Shown: positions 52,414 through 61,627 of the stretch, one piece after another
Layout of the letters: each line of letters opens with the position of its first letter
Numbering within the stretch: position 1 is the stretch's first letter
Assembly (NCBI RefSeq): GCF_010548275.1
Contig: NZ_JAAGLT010000021.1
Coordinates: 1-64,000, forward strand
Origin: Streptomyces sp. SID12488
GTDB lineage: Bacteria > Actinomycetota > Actinomycetes > Streptomycetales > Streptomycetaceae
Length of the DNA: 64,000 nucleotides
Direction of reading: 5' to 3'
Program-made: the position numbers and the translations under genes
Notes under the pieces: model-generated
What the model was told of the DNA's origin: nothing
Seen by the model: the letters and a program-made list of their open reading frames with translations, nothing else
Databases searched by the model: none

Positions 52414-52500
52414 TTACATACTCGTAACCTCTGGTCTTCCTCGCTTTCCGTCACCACTCGTCGCTCCGCTCACGAGCGACCTTCCCTGGAGTGTGCTCAG

Positions 52501-54012
52501 ATGCCACAGTCCCTTACCCAAGGCGCCCCGAAGGGCGTCGGGCACGACACGGACAAGGGATCCGCCGCGCCGAACCCGAAGCGGTGGTGGATCCTCGCGA
52601 TCATCGGTATCGCGCAGCTGATGGTCGTCCTCGACGCCACCATCGTGAACATCGCGCTCCCCTCCGCACAGGCCGACCTCGGCTTCTCCGACGGCAGCCG
52701 GCAGTGGGTCGTCACCGCGTACGCGCTGGCCTTCGCCTCCCTGCTGCTGCTCGGCGGCCGGATCGCCGACCTGTTCGGCCGCAAGCCCGCCTTCCTCATC
52801 GGTGTCGCCGGATTCGCCGGTGCCTCCGTCCTCGGCGGCGCCGCGAACGGCTTCGAGATGCTGGTCGTCGCCCGGGCACTCCAGGGTGTCTTCGGCGCAC
52901 TGCTCGCGCCCGCCGCGCTCTCGCTCCTCAACACGACCTTCAGCGACGCGCGCGAAAAAGCCCGCGCGTTCAGCGTGTACGGCGCGATCGCCGGGGCCGG
53001 CGGCGCGGTGGGCCTGCTGCTCGGCGGTCTGCTGACCGACGCGCTCGACTGGCGCTGGACGCTGTACGTGAACCTGATCTTCGCCGTGGTGGCCTTCGTG
53101 GGCGGCTGGATGCTGCTGAGCAACCACCGTGACGCCGCCAACTCCAAGATCGACGTCCCGGGCACACTACTGGTCTCCGCCGGCCTCTTCTCCGTCGTCT
53201 ACGGCTTCTCCAATGCCGAGTCGCACGACTGGAGCTCGCCGCAGACCTGGGGCTTCCTGGCCGCGGGCGTACTGCTCCTCGCGGCGTTCACCCGGTGGCA
53301 GACCCGCGCGAAGCACCCGCTGCTGCCGATGCGCGTCCTGCTGGACCGCGACCGTGCGGCCTCGTTCCTCACGGTGCTCATCTCCGGCGCCGCGATGTTC
53401 GGCGTCTTCCTCTTCCTCACCTACTACCTGCAGCTGAACCTCGGCTTCAGCCCGACCAAGACCGGCCTGGCCTTCATGCCGATGATGGCGGCCCTGATGG
53501 TGGCGGCCCAGGTGTCCACCACAATGCTCGTGCCCCGCTTCGGGCCGAAGATCATCATCCCGGCGGGCTTCGCCCTCGGCGCGGCCGGCATGGTCTGGCT
53601 GACCGGAATCGACGTCGATTCGTCCTTCAGCACCGCCGTGCTCCCACAGCTGCTGGTGATCGGCGCGGGAATGGGCGCCATCATGCCGCCCGCGATGCAG
53701 CTGGCCACCAGCGGGATCGGCGCCGAGGACGCGGGAGTTGCCTCCGCGACGGTCAACACCATGCAGCAGGTGGGCGGTTCGATCGGCACGGCGCTGCTGA
53801 GCACGCTCGCCGCGAGCGCCGCGACCAACTACCTGTCCGGCCGGAACGCGGCAGACAAGCTGGTCCAGGCCCAGTCGACGATCGAGAGCTACACCACCGC
53901 CTTCTGGTGGTCGGCGGGCTTCTTCGCCGCCGGCGCCCTGATCACCTTCCTGCTGTACCGCCCCGGCGTCCCGGTCCAGGACGAGAACGCCGCACCGGTC
54001 GTCCACATGTGA
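52501..54012 (+). CDS. DHA2-family MFS drug exporter
   Basis: 503 residues. Fourteen hydrophobic segments fit the DHA2 (EmrB/QacA) drug:H+ antiporters. Motif A is GGRIADLFGRKPAF in the loop after helix 2. Motif D1-type wording (LDATIVNIALPSAQADLG) lies in helix 1, and motif C-type glycines (GAIAGAGGAVGLLLGG) lie in helix 5. It should expel amphipathic drugs or dyes across the cytoplasmic membrane. It is not coupled to the ABC exporter 234 bases upstream; the tandem repeats and palindrome between them suggest separate control. Confidence 0.92.
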   Translation: MPQSLTQGAPKGVGHDTDKGSAAPNPKRWWILAIIGIAQLMVVLDATIVNIALPSAQADLGFSDGSRQWVVTAYALAFASLLLLGGRIADLFGRKPAFLIGVAGFAGASVLGGAANGFEMLVVARALQGVFGALLAPAALSLLNTTFSDAREKARAFSVYGAIAGAGGAVGLLLGGLLTDALDWRWTLYVNLIFAVVAFVGGWMLLSNHRDAANSKIDVPGTLLVSAGLFSVVYGFSNAESHDWSSPQTWGFLAAGVLLLAAFTRWQTRAKHPLLPMRVLLDRDRAASFLTVLISGAAMFGVFLFLTYYLQLNLGFSPTKTGLAFMPMMAALMVAAQVSTTMLVPRFGPKIIIPAGFALGAAGMVWLTGIDVDSSFSTAVLPQLLVIGAGMGAIMPPAMQLATSGIGAEDAGVASATVNTMQQVGGSIGTALLSTLAASAATNYLSGRNAADKLVQAQSTIESYTTAFWWSAGFFAAGALITFLLYRPGVPVQDENAAPVVHM

Positions 54013-54030
54013 TCGACCCGGGTCACCAAG

Positions 54031-54073
54031 GCCGAGGGGCCGCCGTCCGTAGGGAGACGGCGGCCCCTCCGGC
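54031..54073 (+). terminator. terminator of the MFS exporter gene
   Basis: Arms gccgaggggccgccgtc and gacggcggcccctccggc, with a small mismatch, flank an 8-base loop, 18 bases after the stop. Confidence 0.8.
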
Positions 54074-54242
54074 TGTCGCGACACCCCCGGGGTAAGTGCA
54101 CGATGCATGGAATGTCAATGGGTATGGCCGCAATTCACCCTGTCGAGTGAACTAGATCTTGCGAGCGGCGTGTCAGGGATGGTCCGGACTCAGCCGGGGA
54201 AGCTACCGAGATCGAATGCGCCCCCGCCGAGGTGGAGCAGCC

Positions 54243-54665
54243 ATGACGCCGGAAGCCGACGACCGCACCCCCGGGCCGCCCGAGCGCACGGCCTCGGACT
54301 CGTCCGGAGCCCTGCCGCCGACGGCCAACCCGTATGCCCGTACGTACCCGAACGGGCCGTTCACCGTGGTCGAGGTCTCCGGCGAGATCGATCTGGCGAC
54401 CGCGGGTCTCCTCGCCGAGCACCTGGACGCCGCGACCTCACGCCCCGGCCCCGACGTCCTGGTGGACCTCCGGCACGTCGGTTTCTTCGACTGCTCCGGC
54501 CTGCGCGAACTGTGCCGCGCCGACACCCGGGCCCGCGAGCGCGGCGGGCGGCTGCGCCTGGTCTCCGACACACCCCGCCTCCACCGTCTGCTGCGCGCCG
54601 CACGCCTGCTGCACCGATTCCCGCCCCTCGCCCACATCCCGGAGCCGGAGCCGAAGCCGGAGTGA
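54243..54665 (+). CDS. STAS-domain anti-sigma factor antagonist
   Basis: 140 residues from ATG at 54243 (aggtggag upstream). After a 35-residue Pro/Ser-rich N-terminus, the STAS domain reads FTVVEVSGEIDLATAGLLAE and VLVDLRHVGFFDCSGLRELC. Anti-anti-sigma factors carry their phosphorylated Ser in the equivalent D-S-S-G position; here it is D-C-S-G, so a Ser is kept at the second position. It would bind an RsbW-like kinase and free a stress or developmental sigma factor. The two SpoIIE phosphatases in this window could act on it, but no genetic link is visible. Confidence 0.88.
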   Translation: MTPEADDRTPGPPERTASDSSGALPPTANPYARTYPNGPFTVVEVSGEIDLATAGLLAEHLDAATSRPGPDVLVDLRHVGFFDCSGLRELCRADTRARERGGRLRLVSDTPRLHRLLRAARLLHRFPPLAHIPEPEPKPE

Positions 54666-54830
54666 GGGAACCGTTTCCGCCCTCGCGTACACATGCCGAT
54701 GGGCCGGTCGGTGGCCCCACACCACCGACCGGCCCCGCTACGAGATCGTGCGGCATTCCGCGACACAGGGGTTCGCACTCCCCATCCGCGTGCATCCTGC
54801 GTTGCTCACGGAAGCGCGCGACCCCGGTCC

Positions 54831-55265
54831 CTAGAACGTGAAGACGGCTGCCCCGTAGGTGTTCTTCACGCACTCGTTCGCGAAAGTCCGCTCATAGGCG
54901 ACCCGCTGGCCCCGCCACACGCCCTCGACGGTGACGACCACGGGGTCGTACTGCTTGGTGCACTTCACGTCGCCCTTCGCCGCCAGCAGGTCGAAGTCCC
55001 CTCCGGCAGCCCGGAGTTCGGCGCAGGCCTCGGACGCCGCCGGGTGCGTGCCCGAGGCCGTCGGGGCACAGGTCAGGGTGACGGCACGCTCGGGGGTGAC
55101 TGCGGCCGCGGTGTCACCGTGGCCCATGGTGAGCACCAGGGCCGAGGGTGCGTAGAGCCCGGAGGGGGCGGAGCCCGGGGCGGCGACGGCGGGGCCGGCG
55201 AGAGGGGCGCAGACGGCGGTGGCCGTCAGGGTCAGAGTCGCTGCCCAGCGCGCGGTGTTCGGCAT
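54831..55265 (-). CDS. Streptomyces subtilisin inhibitor (SSI family)
   Basis: 144 residues from ATG at 55265, with ggaagg 7 bases upstream. A signal peptide ends near AVAA-PG. The mature part has the SSI landmarks LYAPSALVLTMGHG, two disulfide pairs (Cys66-Cys81 and Cys102-Cys132 by family analogy) and the reactive loop VKCTKQYDPVVVTVEG. The P1 residue is Lys104 (SSI itself has Met), so trypsin-like proteases should be inhibited as well as subtilisins. It is secreted and may control the extracellular proteases of development, perhaps including the S1 protease of this window. Confidence 0.94.
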   Translation of the reverse strand: MPNTARWAATLTLTATAVCAPLAGPAVAAPGSAPSGLYAPSALVLTMGHGDTAAAVTPERAVTLTCAPTASGTHPAASEACAELRAAGGDFDLLAAKGDVKCTKQYDPVVVTVEGVWRGQRVAYERTFANECVKNTYGAAVFTF

Positions 55266-55598
55266 TGTGTGCATCCTTCCGCTCAGTTCGTAGATGCGAA
55301 TCGAAGGTCCAACGGTCCGCATGGGTACTCGATCCCAGCCGGTCGGGCCGGATCGGCGAGCGTGAGTCTGCCGAGTCCGGCGCCGAAACTCATCTCGACC
55401 CCATGCGTTTCAGTAACCTTGCGTATTGAATCAGTGGCGTGAAGTTACGTGATTCGAACGCGTGAAGCCCGTAACTGAGCGGCCGTTGATCACCTGAGGC
55501 GACGGAGTGGCTGGATCCACCTGCCTTTTTAATCGGCCTGAAACATTCCGATTCGGCGCCGTACGGGGCTCCCGGGCCACCGCGTTAGGTTGTGCCCC

Positions 55599-56294
55599 AT
55601 GAGCGAATTCGTGTTGGTCGCGGGTGTGCGGCTGGGTGCCTGGGCATGGGACGAGGTGGCGGTCGAGCTGCGCGCCGCCGGGCACGGGGTGCACCCGCTG
55701 ACGTTGTCGGGGGTGGCGGAGCGGCGGGGCAAGCCGGCCGGGCAGCAGACGCATGTGCGGGACGTCGTCGAGGAGGTCGAGCGTCTCGATCTGCGGGACG
55801 TCGTGCTCGTCGGTCACAGTTACGCGGGGATACCCGTCGGGCAGGCCGCCGAGCGGATCGGTGAGCGGCTGGGCCGGGTGGTGTTCGTCGACGCGAGTGT
55901 CCCGGCCCACGGAAGGTCGTTCCTGTGGGGCTGGGACAGTGCCGGGGCGGAGGCGTCGATCGCCGCGAACGACGGCTTCTGGCCGACCCCGGGGCCGGAC
56001 CACTTCGCGGGCCAGGGGCTCACCGACGAGCAGATCGCGCGGATCGTGAGCGGCTCGACACCCCACCCCGGGGCCACCCTCACCGAGCCGGCCGTCCTCA
56101 CGGGCTCGATGGGTGACCTTCCCGCGACCTACGTCAAGTGTCTGCTCGACGACCCGGAGCCGTCCGAGGACGTGGTCGAGCTGCTCAGGAGCGACCGATG
56201 GGATCTGGTCGAGCTGGACACCGGACACTGGCCGATGTTCTCCCGCCCACGCGAACTGGCCGCCATCCTGCACCGGTCGGCGACCCGCACCTGA
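55599..56294 (+). CDS. alpha/beta-hydrolase (esterase or hydroxynitrile-lyase-like)
   Basis: 231 residues from ATG at 55599. The first strand is FVLVAGVRLGAWAWDEVAVE, the nucleophile elbow VLVGHSYAGIPVG (Ser in GHSYAG), an acid in VVFVDASVP or later, and the His near ELDTGHWPMFSRP. The compact size and the GHSYAG wording match the plant-esterase/hydroxynitrile-lyase-like group. The substrate is unknown and there is no signal peptide. Only about 10 bases separate a possible -10 box (taggtt at 55586) from the ATG, so the transcript may be leaderless. Confidence 0.85.
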   Translation: MSEFVLVAGVRLGAWAWDEVAVELRAAGHGVHPLTLSGVAERRGKPAGQQTHVRDVVEEVERLDLRDVVLVGHSYAGIPVGQAAERIGERLGRVVFVDASVPAHGRSFLWGWDSAGAEASIAANDGFWPTPGPDHFAGQGLTDEQIARIVSGSTPHPGATLTEPAVLTGSMGDLPATYVKCLLDDPEPSEDVVELLRSDRWDLVELDTGHWPMFSRPRELAAILHRSATRT

Positions 56295-56430
56295 CCGAGC
56301 GTTCCGCCCCCGACACCCTTACCCGTCCCTCCCCCAGAGGGGGACCCCCACTGAGAGCTGCCGCCCCCAGACCCCCGATTGACGCCGGACGCGCCGAGGG
56401 CGTCAGTCGGGTGGGCGGGAGACACCGCCG

Positions 56431-58149
56431 CTACCTCGGGTCCGCGTCGACCTGGGCAGCCTTGCCCAGTGAGCCGCCTATCGACAGGGACTCGGGGCTG
56501 GCGGTGACCTTGTCGGCCAGCCAGCGCTGGCCTGCGGAGCCGTCCCGGACCTTGACGACCACGTCCGCGCCGGGGTCGGCGGAGGCGGTGGCGACGGCGA
56601 GGCCCTCCTCCCAGCGTGGCAGCAGCTCGCCCCGCACGGTGAGGTCGTAGCGGACGTCATTGCCGCGCTCGGCGGACTCGGCGGCACAGCGGCCGAGGAT
56701 GACGACACCGGCGTCGGCGTGCGAGTCGAGGCACAGCTCGGGGTTGGCGACACTGCGCAACTGACCGTCGTCCTCGTACGTCCACAGCTGGGTCCACGCG
56801 GTCGAGCAGGACGCGAGCCTGGTGACGGCGCCGGCCGTGGCCCGGCCGCCCCGGATGTCGAGGCACTGGTCGGCGGTGACGTTGCGCAGCCGGGTCTGCC
56901 GGATGGAGGTCGGGTTGTTGCCCGCCGCGGGCGGCGAGGAGGACACCGCGGGCGAGGTCGGCGTGGCGCCGGGCGCCGTGCCGCGTCCGGCGGTCGCGCT
57001 GGAGGAGGCGGCCGGGTCGGCGCCACTGCCGTCCTTCGGCCACAGCCCGCTGCCCAGCACGACCGCGAGGACGACTGTCGAGGCAAGACCCACACTGGTG
57101 AGCAGGGTTCTCCTTTTCCCGGTCCCGCCCGCGAGCGGGTGGCGCGGCGAGGGAATCCGTGACAGCAGACGATGGCGTCCCAGGCCGACCCCCCGGCCAC
57201 CGGCACCCTCACCGCCGCCGCCACTGCCACTGCCACTGCCACGGTGCCGGGCATGGCCGCGCAGCCGCGTGCCGCTCTGACTACGCCCCGGGCGCGAGTC
57301 GAGATAGCGCCGGGCGCCCCAGCCGAGCACCGCCTCGGCGAGCAACGTGCCCAGGCCGCCCTCGAAGTGGCTCAGCTGCTCGGCGGCGTGCCGGCAGTAG
57401 TTGCACACCGACAGGTGCTGCTGGACATCGGGCAGCAGAGCGCCGCCGCGCCGGATGGGGATGTCGAGGAGACGGTTGTAGAACCGGCATTCCTTGGACG
57501 GCGCGAGTTCCCGGTGGGCGCGTACACAACCCTCACGGAATTGTTCGCGGGCCTGTTCGAGCGACGCCGCCGCCATATTCGTGTCCATGCCAAGAAGGAC
57601 GGCGGGGACATTCATCGGCTCGGCCTCCACCTCGGTGTGCCACAGCAGACACTGGGCGAGTCCGGGAAGAGCCTGGAACGAACGTTCAGCGAGCTTTCGG
57701 TTTTCCGCCGTCATGGCCTTCGCCGCGCGCATACCGCGACCGCCCGCCGGTTTCGTCAGGTCGGGCAGCACCTCGGATATGCGGTCGTCGGCCGACCACT
57801 CCCTGACGATGTCGCGCACGGCCACAAGGAACCTCGGGCGCAACGCGACGGCCGACTCGGCCCGCATCACCCGCTCCAGGACCTGGTGGAAGGCGGCGGT
57901 GGTGACCATGGAGGCGGTCCGGGCAGAGGTGGCGAGGCAGATGACCGCGTACTCGTGGGTCGCCTGCCAGTGCCGCGCGGTCAGCAGGGCGACGGGCACG
58001 CCCGTCTCGCCCTCCGGTCTGTTTCTGAGCTGGGCCGCGAGACTCTCGTCCGATTCCCCCGGAACCCCACCGGAGTGCGGAGGGTACGACGGACGAGGGG
58101 GGTGGGGGTGGGGCACTGAGCGGTTCCTTCCCACGCGCGGGTAACTCAC
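56431..58149 (-). CDS. membrane protein with zinc-finger-like and ricin-B lectin domains
   Basis: 572 residues from GTG at 58149. Residues 30-250 are helical and resemble sigma-factor-like proteins fused to an anti-sigma zinc finger (DVQQHLSVCNYCRHAAEQLS, a C-x2-C motif after His). A Gly/Ser/Arg-rich linker (about 285-330) and one membrane helix (RTLLTSVGLASTVVLAVVLG, about 345-365) follow. A Ser/Pro/Thr linker leads to an extracellular ricin-B-type lectin domain (about 420-560; ADQCLDIRGGRATAGAVTR, VANPELCLDSHADAG, QW motifs). A membrane sensor joining glycan binding outside to sigma control inside is inferred. Confidence 0.78.
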   Translation of the reverse strand: MSYPRVGRNRSVPHPHPPRPSYPPHSGGVPGESDESLAAQLRNRPEGETGVPVALLTARHWQATHEYAVICLATSARTASMVTTAAFHQVLERVMRAESAVALRPRFLVAVRDIVREWSADDRISEVLPDLTKPAGGRGMRAAKAMTAENRKLAERSFQALPGLAQCLLWHTEVEAEPMNVPAVLLGMDTNMAAASLEQAREQFREGCVRAHRELAPSKECRFYNRLLDIPIRRGGALLPDVQQHLSVCNYCRHAAEQLSHFEGGLGTLLAEAVLGWGARRYLDSRPGRSQSGTRLRGHARHRGSGSGSGGGGEGAGGRGVGLGRHRLLSRIPSPRHPLAGGTGKRRTLLTSVGLASTVVLAVVLGSGLWPKDGSGADPAASSSATAGRGTAPGATPTSPAVSSSPPAAGNNPTSIRQTRLRNVTADQCLDIRGGRATAGAVTRLASCSTAWTQLWTYEDDGQLRSVANPELCLDSHADAGVVILGRCAAESAERGNDVRYDLTVRGELLPRWEEGLAVATASADPGADVVVKVRDGSAGQRWLADKVTASPESLSIGGSLGKAAQVDADPR

Positions 58150-58596
58150 AGAGGCGCCCGGCTGCGTCCCCCGCCCCGACCGTGGCGCTGGACCGCCGCC
58201 GAATCACCACCGACGAATTGAGTCCGGCCACTCCCCCTGTACAGGTAGTTCACCATTGCACAAGTCGGTCACGGCCAACAAGGCACTTGGGCAACATCCA
58301 TTCATAGAAGGAAAGTCAGCAACAGGAGAAACTTCCGACACTCGCACCGGCTTTCGGTATTTTCCCCGCGCTCCGTGCCCGTGCCCCGTGTGAACCGCGC
58401 GCACGCGCCGGTGTGCCGCGCACGCTCCCGGCGCGTGCGCCGGTGCAGTCCACTGGAACCGGCCCTCCTCGAAGGCCCCGCGTGGAAAGGCGGCTCTCCC
58501 GCGCGAAACGGCCGCCGACCCCGTTCTTCCCGCCCTCGGTCGGCGGCCCCGAGGGCGGGCCCGGCTCGACAACCGGGCCGATCTGCCCGGATCGGT

Positions 58597-58974
58597 TCAG
58601 ATCTGCCAGGAGCGCAGCCGGTCGGCCGCGCTGTAGACGTCGACCTTGCCCGAGATCAGGTCGCGGGCGAGGTCGACGAGGGCGCCATAGGGCGGATCGA
58701 TGCCGACATCGCTGACGAACATGTACGCAACGGCGGTGGCACAGGCGAAGCGGGCGTTGGCCGACGGCAGCGGCTTGAGCAACGCGAGGGTGTGCAGCAG
58801 TGCGGCGGCACGCCAGGCCGGGTCGGAGTCCACGCCGAGGCGCGGCGGATCGACCCGGTGCCGGGCCACCGCGGCCACCAGGGCGGAGAAGTCGTTGACC
58901 GTGGGCTGGTCCGGCAGGACCTCTTCGTGGCGCTGGAGCAGCCAGGGCACGTCGATGTGGATGACGGGAGCCAT
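58597..58974 (-). CDS. Doc/Fic-like toxin with degenerate active-site motif
   Basis: 125 residues. The fold follows Doc toxins: HIDVPWLLQRHEEVL, an N-terminal helix bundle, PAWRAAALLHTLALLKPLPS, then SANARFACATAVAYMFV and GALVDLARDLISGKVD. The Fic motif H-x-F-x-D-x-N-x-R is altered to K67-P-L-P-S71-A-N73-A-R75: the catalytic His and acidic residue are replaced, while Asn and Arg stay. It starts 3 bases after the antitoxin stop, as in a type II pair. It may be an inactive, antitoxin-sequestering or divergent-chemistry toxin. Canonical Doc phosphorylates EF-Tu. Confidence 0.75.
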   Translation of the reverse strand: MAPVIHIDVPWLLQRHEEVLPDQPTVNDFSALVAAVARHRVDPPRLGVDSDPAWRAAALLHTLALLKPLPSANARFACATAVAYMFVSDVGIDPPYGALVDLARDLISGKVDVYSAADRLRSWQI

Positions 58975-58977
58975 CGG

Positions 58978-59226
58978 TCAGGCGACCCGTCCCTGACGCC
59001 CCGGCGCGACCGGTTCGTCCTCGGGGAACGCGGCGGCGAACTCGTCGGCGTGGGCCGCGAAGAACCGCCGGAACTCCTCCGCGCCCTCCTGCAGGGCGCG
59101 GTGGCGGGCGATGTCGGCAGCCGCCGCCTCACGTACGAGGGCCTTCATGGACGTACCGCGCTCCTTGGCTATCTGCCGCAGGTCCTCTAGCTCGCGGTCA
59201 CTGAACTCCACGTTGAGAGCTGGCAT
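58978..59226 (-). CDS. ribbon-helix-helix antitoxin of the Doc-like pair
   Basis: 82 residues. The N-terminal half has the MetJ/Arc pattern (LNVEFSDRELEDLRQIAKER, GTSMKALVREAAAADIARHR), a strand and two helices that would bind operator DNA as a dimer. The C-terminal half (FRRFFAAHADEFAAAFPEDE) is acidic and probably wraps the toxin. It is the first gene of the two-gene operon with the toxin 3 bases downstream. Conditional cooperativity control is the family norm. Confidence 0.8.
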   Translation of the reverse strand: MPALNVEFSDRELEDLRQIAKERGTSMKALVREAAAADIARHRALQEGAEEFRRFFAAHADEFAAAFPEDEPVAPGRQGRVA

Positions 59227-59325
59227 GCCCCCACGGTACCGCGCCGGTACTTACCCGTAAATACCACCAGGTCAGCCGGGTAAGGCAGTGGTACCGAGGG
59301 GGCGAATCAGGGCCCAGCCGTCCGG

Positions 59326-61569
59326 CTATCCCTGGTCGGCCACGAAGGACGCCATCCGGGCCAGGGCCGCGTTCCAGTTGACCGTGTGCTCGTTCGTCGA
59401 CCAGGACTGGATGTCGTCGATGTAGCAGAACTGGCCTGTGCAGCCCTGGAGTTTGCTCTGCGCGTAGGGGTCCTGAATGCTGGAGTTGGGGCCTCCGGCG
59501 AGCGTGCCGTCCGGCGGGCTCGGCAGGCTCGGGTCGAGCTGCCGGGCGTACCAGCGGCTGTGCTGCTGATGCGAGTTGACCTCGCCGTAACCCGTCACGT
59601 ACGACATGTTCAGCGCGTTGCGGCCGAAGAGGTAGTCCATGCTCTGGACCGCGCCGTCCCGGTACTTAGAGGCGCCGCTGATGTCGTACGCGGTGGCGAC
59701 GACCACGGCGTTGTTGAGGACCTGGGCGTTGGAGCCCCAGTCGTACACGTTGGCGTCCGGGGCGTAGGGCATGCCGTACGGCTGTGCCGCCAGCGTGGTC
59801 AGATATCGGTCGGCGCCCTTGATCACGGACTGGCGGACCTTGTCCCGGCCGGGCAACCGGTTCGGCACGGTCGCCAGGTCGAGCCGGCCGGCGGCGGCGG
59901 TCCTGGCCCAGTCGAAGCCGAGGGGGACGAAGATGTCGGCCTTGTGGACCGGCGAGTTCAGGATGTGCCGCTCGAACGCCTTCTCACCGGTGGTGAGGTA
60001 CAGCTCGGCGGCGGCCCAGTAGAACTCGTCCCGCGCGTCGGTGTCGTTGTAGGCACCGCCACCGGTCGCGTCGTTCGGATCGGCGTGGAGGTCGGGGTGG
60101 GCCAGGGCGGCCGTCCAGGCCTTGCGCGCCACCGCGAGGGCGCGCGTGGCGAACGCGCGGTCGTAGGGCCGGTACAGCCGGGCCGCCTGCGCCGCCGTGG
60201 CCGCCAGGTTCAGGGTGGCCTCGGTGGTCGGCGGGTGCAGTTGACGCTTCTGCGGGTCGTCGCTCGGCAGCAGCGGCAGCCCGGTCCACTGCTCGTCGTG
60301 GATCTTGTGGTGCGCCATGCCGGCCAGCGGCTGCTTGGCCGGCACCTGCATCTTCAGCAGGAAGTCCAGCTCCCAGCGGGCCTCGTCCAGGACGTCGGGC
60401 ACCTTGTTGCCGCTCTCCGGGATGGCGAGCGTGCCGTCACCGAGCGCGCCTCGTTGCCCCGTACGGGCGTGCAGGGCGCGCTCGTAGGTGCTCAGCAGCT
60501 CCCACGTGGAGATACCGCCGTTGACTACGTACTTGCCGTGATCGCCGGCGTCGTACCAGCCGCCGGTGACGTCGAGGGTGTAGTCGCACACGCCCGGCTG
60601 GCACGGCACCTTGGAGTCGCCCTGGTTGGGCGCCACGTCGACGTGTCCGGCGGGACGGGCGTAGCCCGGGCGCAGATCGTCGCGGATCGCGATGCCGCTG
60701 CGCTGCGAGTAGTAGTACTTCAGCGAGTCCCGCCGGAGCCGTTCGTAGGCGCTCGCGTCGATGTCGAAGGGACGGCTCGTCTCGCCGTCGGCGACCAGCG
60801 TGAGGCCGGTGCCGCGCTTGCGGTAGGAGCCGAAGTCGATCGAGTGGACGTTCTGCCCGGAGGAGGCGTCGATGCCGCGCGGTACGGTCCTGCCGTGGGC
60901 CACTGTCTTCCCGTCGGCCTTCTTCAGCTGCCAGGACAGGGGCTGCGTGGCGTCGGTGACCAGCGTGGCGTTCTTCGGGCCCGCGGGCAGATAGGCGACC
61001 TGGTTGACCCGCACCCGGGGTCCCGTGTCGGGCACATACACCTCGGGCGGCACCCCGCCCACCAGCGACACGTCGTCCATGCAGAACCGGAAGGGGTCGG
61101 CGCTGCCGCCGAGCTGGAAACCGACCTGGCCCTGGGCCGTGTCGGCGGATGCGGTGAACGTGTAGGTGTAGGCGTCGCCCGACACGCTCAGCTGCGGGCT
61201 GACCTCGAAGTAGGTGTCGTACGGGGACACCGACAGGCCGACGATCGCCCGGACGACGTGTCCGGTGGGCGTGCCCAGCGCCTTGAAGGTGAAGCGGTAC
61301 GACTCGCCCTTGACGAGGGTGATGTCGTTCTGTCCCACGGCGGCGTCCCAGCGGTTGGCGGTGCCGCCGGGTACGTCCGCGCAGAGGCCTCCGTCGGAGA
61401 GGCCTGCGGTGACGTTGCTGGTCGTCCACCAAGGGGCGGTGGTGGTGTCGAAGGTGCCGTTCTTGACCTGTTCGATCTCCTCGGCGCCGGCCGGGCCGGC
61501 GGGGAGTGCGGTGAGTGCCGCCGCAAGGAGGGCGGTCACCGAGAGCAGGGTGGTTCTGCGTCGTTTCAC
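59326..61569 (-). CDS. secreted GH9 cellulase with N-terminal CBM4/9 and Ig-like domains
   Basis: 747 residues from GTG at 61569, with gaggag upstream. The open frame before it has no support. Signal peptide (VKRRRTTLLSVTALLAAALT), CBM4/9-type carbohydrate-binding module (about 30-165; VKNGTFDTTTAPWW), CelD-type Ig-like domain (180-270; RVNQVAYLPAGPKNATLV), then the GH9 catalytic barrel. The latter has GGWYDAGDHGKYVVNGG (catalytic Asp pair) and STNEHTVNWNAAL (acid/base Glu). It is an endo- or processive beta-1,4-glucanase. A perfect CebR box 59 bases upstream ties it to cellobiose-induced cellulose use. Confidence 0.93.
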   Translation of the reverse strand: MKRRRTTLLSVTALLAAALTALPAGPAGAEEIEQVKNGTFDTTTAPWWTTSNVTAGLSDGGLCADVPGGTANRWDAAVGQNDITLVKGESYRFTFKALGTPTGHVVRAIVGLSVSPYDTYFEVSPQLSVSGDAYTYTFTASADTAQGQVGFQLGGSADPFRFCMDDVSLVGGVPPEVYVPDTGPRVRVNQVAYLPAGPKNATLVTDATQPLSWQLKKADGKTVAHGRTVPRGIDASSGQNVHSIDFGSYRKRGTGLTLVADGETSRPFDIDASAYERLRRDSLKYYYSQRSGIAIRDDLRPGYARPAGHVDVAPNQGDSKVPCQPGVCDYTLDVTGGWYDAGDHGKYVVNGGISTWELLSTYERALHARTGQRGALGDGTLAIPESGNKVPDVLDEARWELDFLLKMQVPAKQPLAGMAHHKIHDEQWTGLPLLPSDDPQKRQLHPPTTEATLNLAATAAQAARLYRPYDRAFATRALAVARKAWTAALAHPDLHADPNDATGGGAYNDTDARDEFYWAAAELYLTTGEKAFERHILNSPVHKADIFVPLGFDWARTAAAGRLDLATVPNRLPGRDKVRQSVIKGADRYLTTLAAQPYGMPYAPDANVYDWGSNAQVLNNAVVVATAYDISGASKYRDGAVQSMDYLFGRNALNMSYVTGYGEVNSHQQHSRWYARQLDPSLPSPPDGTLAGGPNSSIQDPYAQSKLQGCTGQFCYIDDIQSWSTNEHTVNWNAALARMASFVADQG

Positions 61570-61627
61570 GTCTGGAGCTCCTCGGGTGAGGGTGGGGGCG
61601 CGGGTGCCGGAAGAGCGGCGCTTGCCG

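Noticed and set aside
56295..56430. Inverted-repeat-rich spacer after the alpha/beta hydrolase
   Set aside because: Partly resembles the common Streptomyces intergenic repeats seen at 61719-61931, but arms are imperfect and I could not define exact limits.
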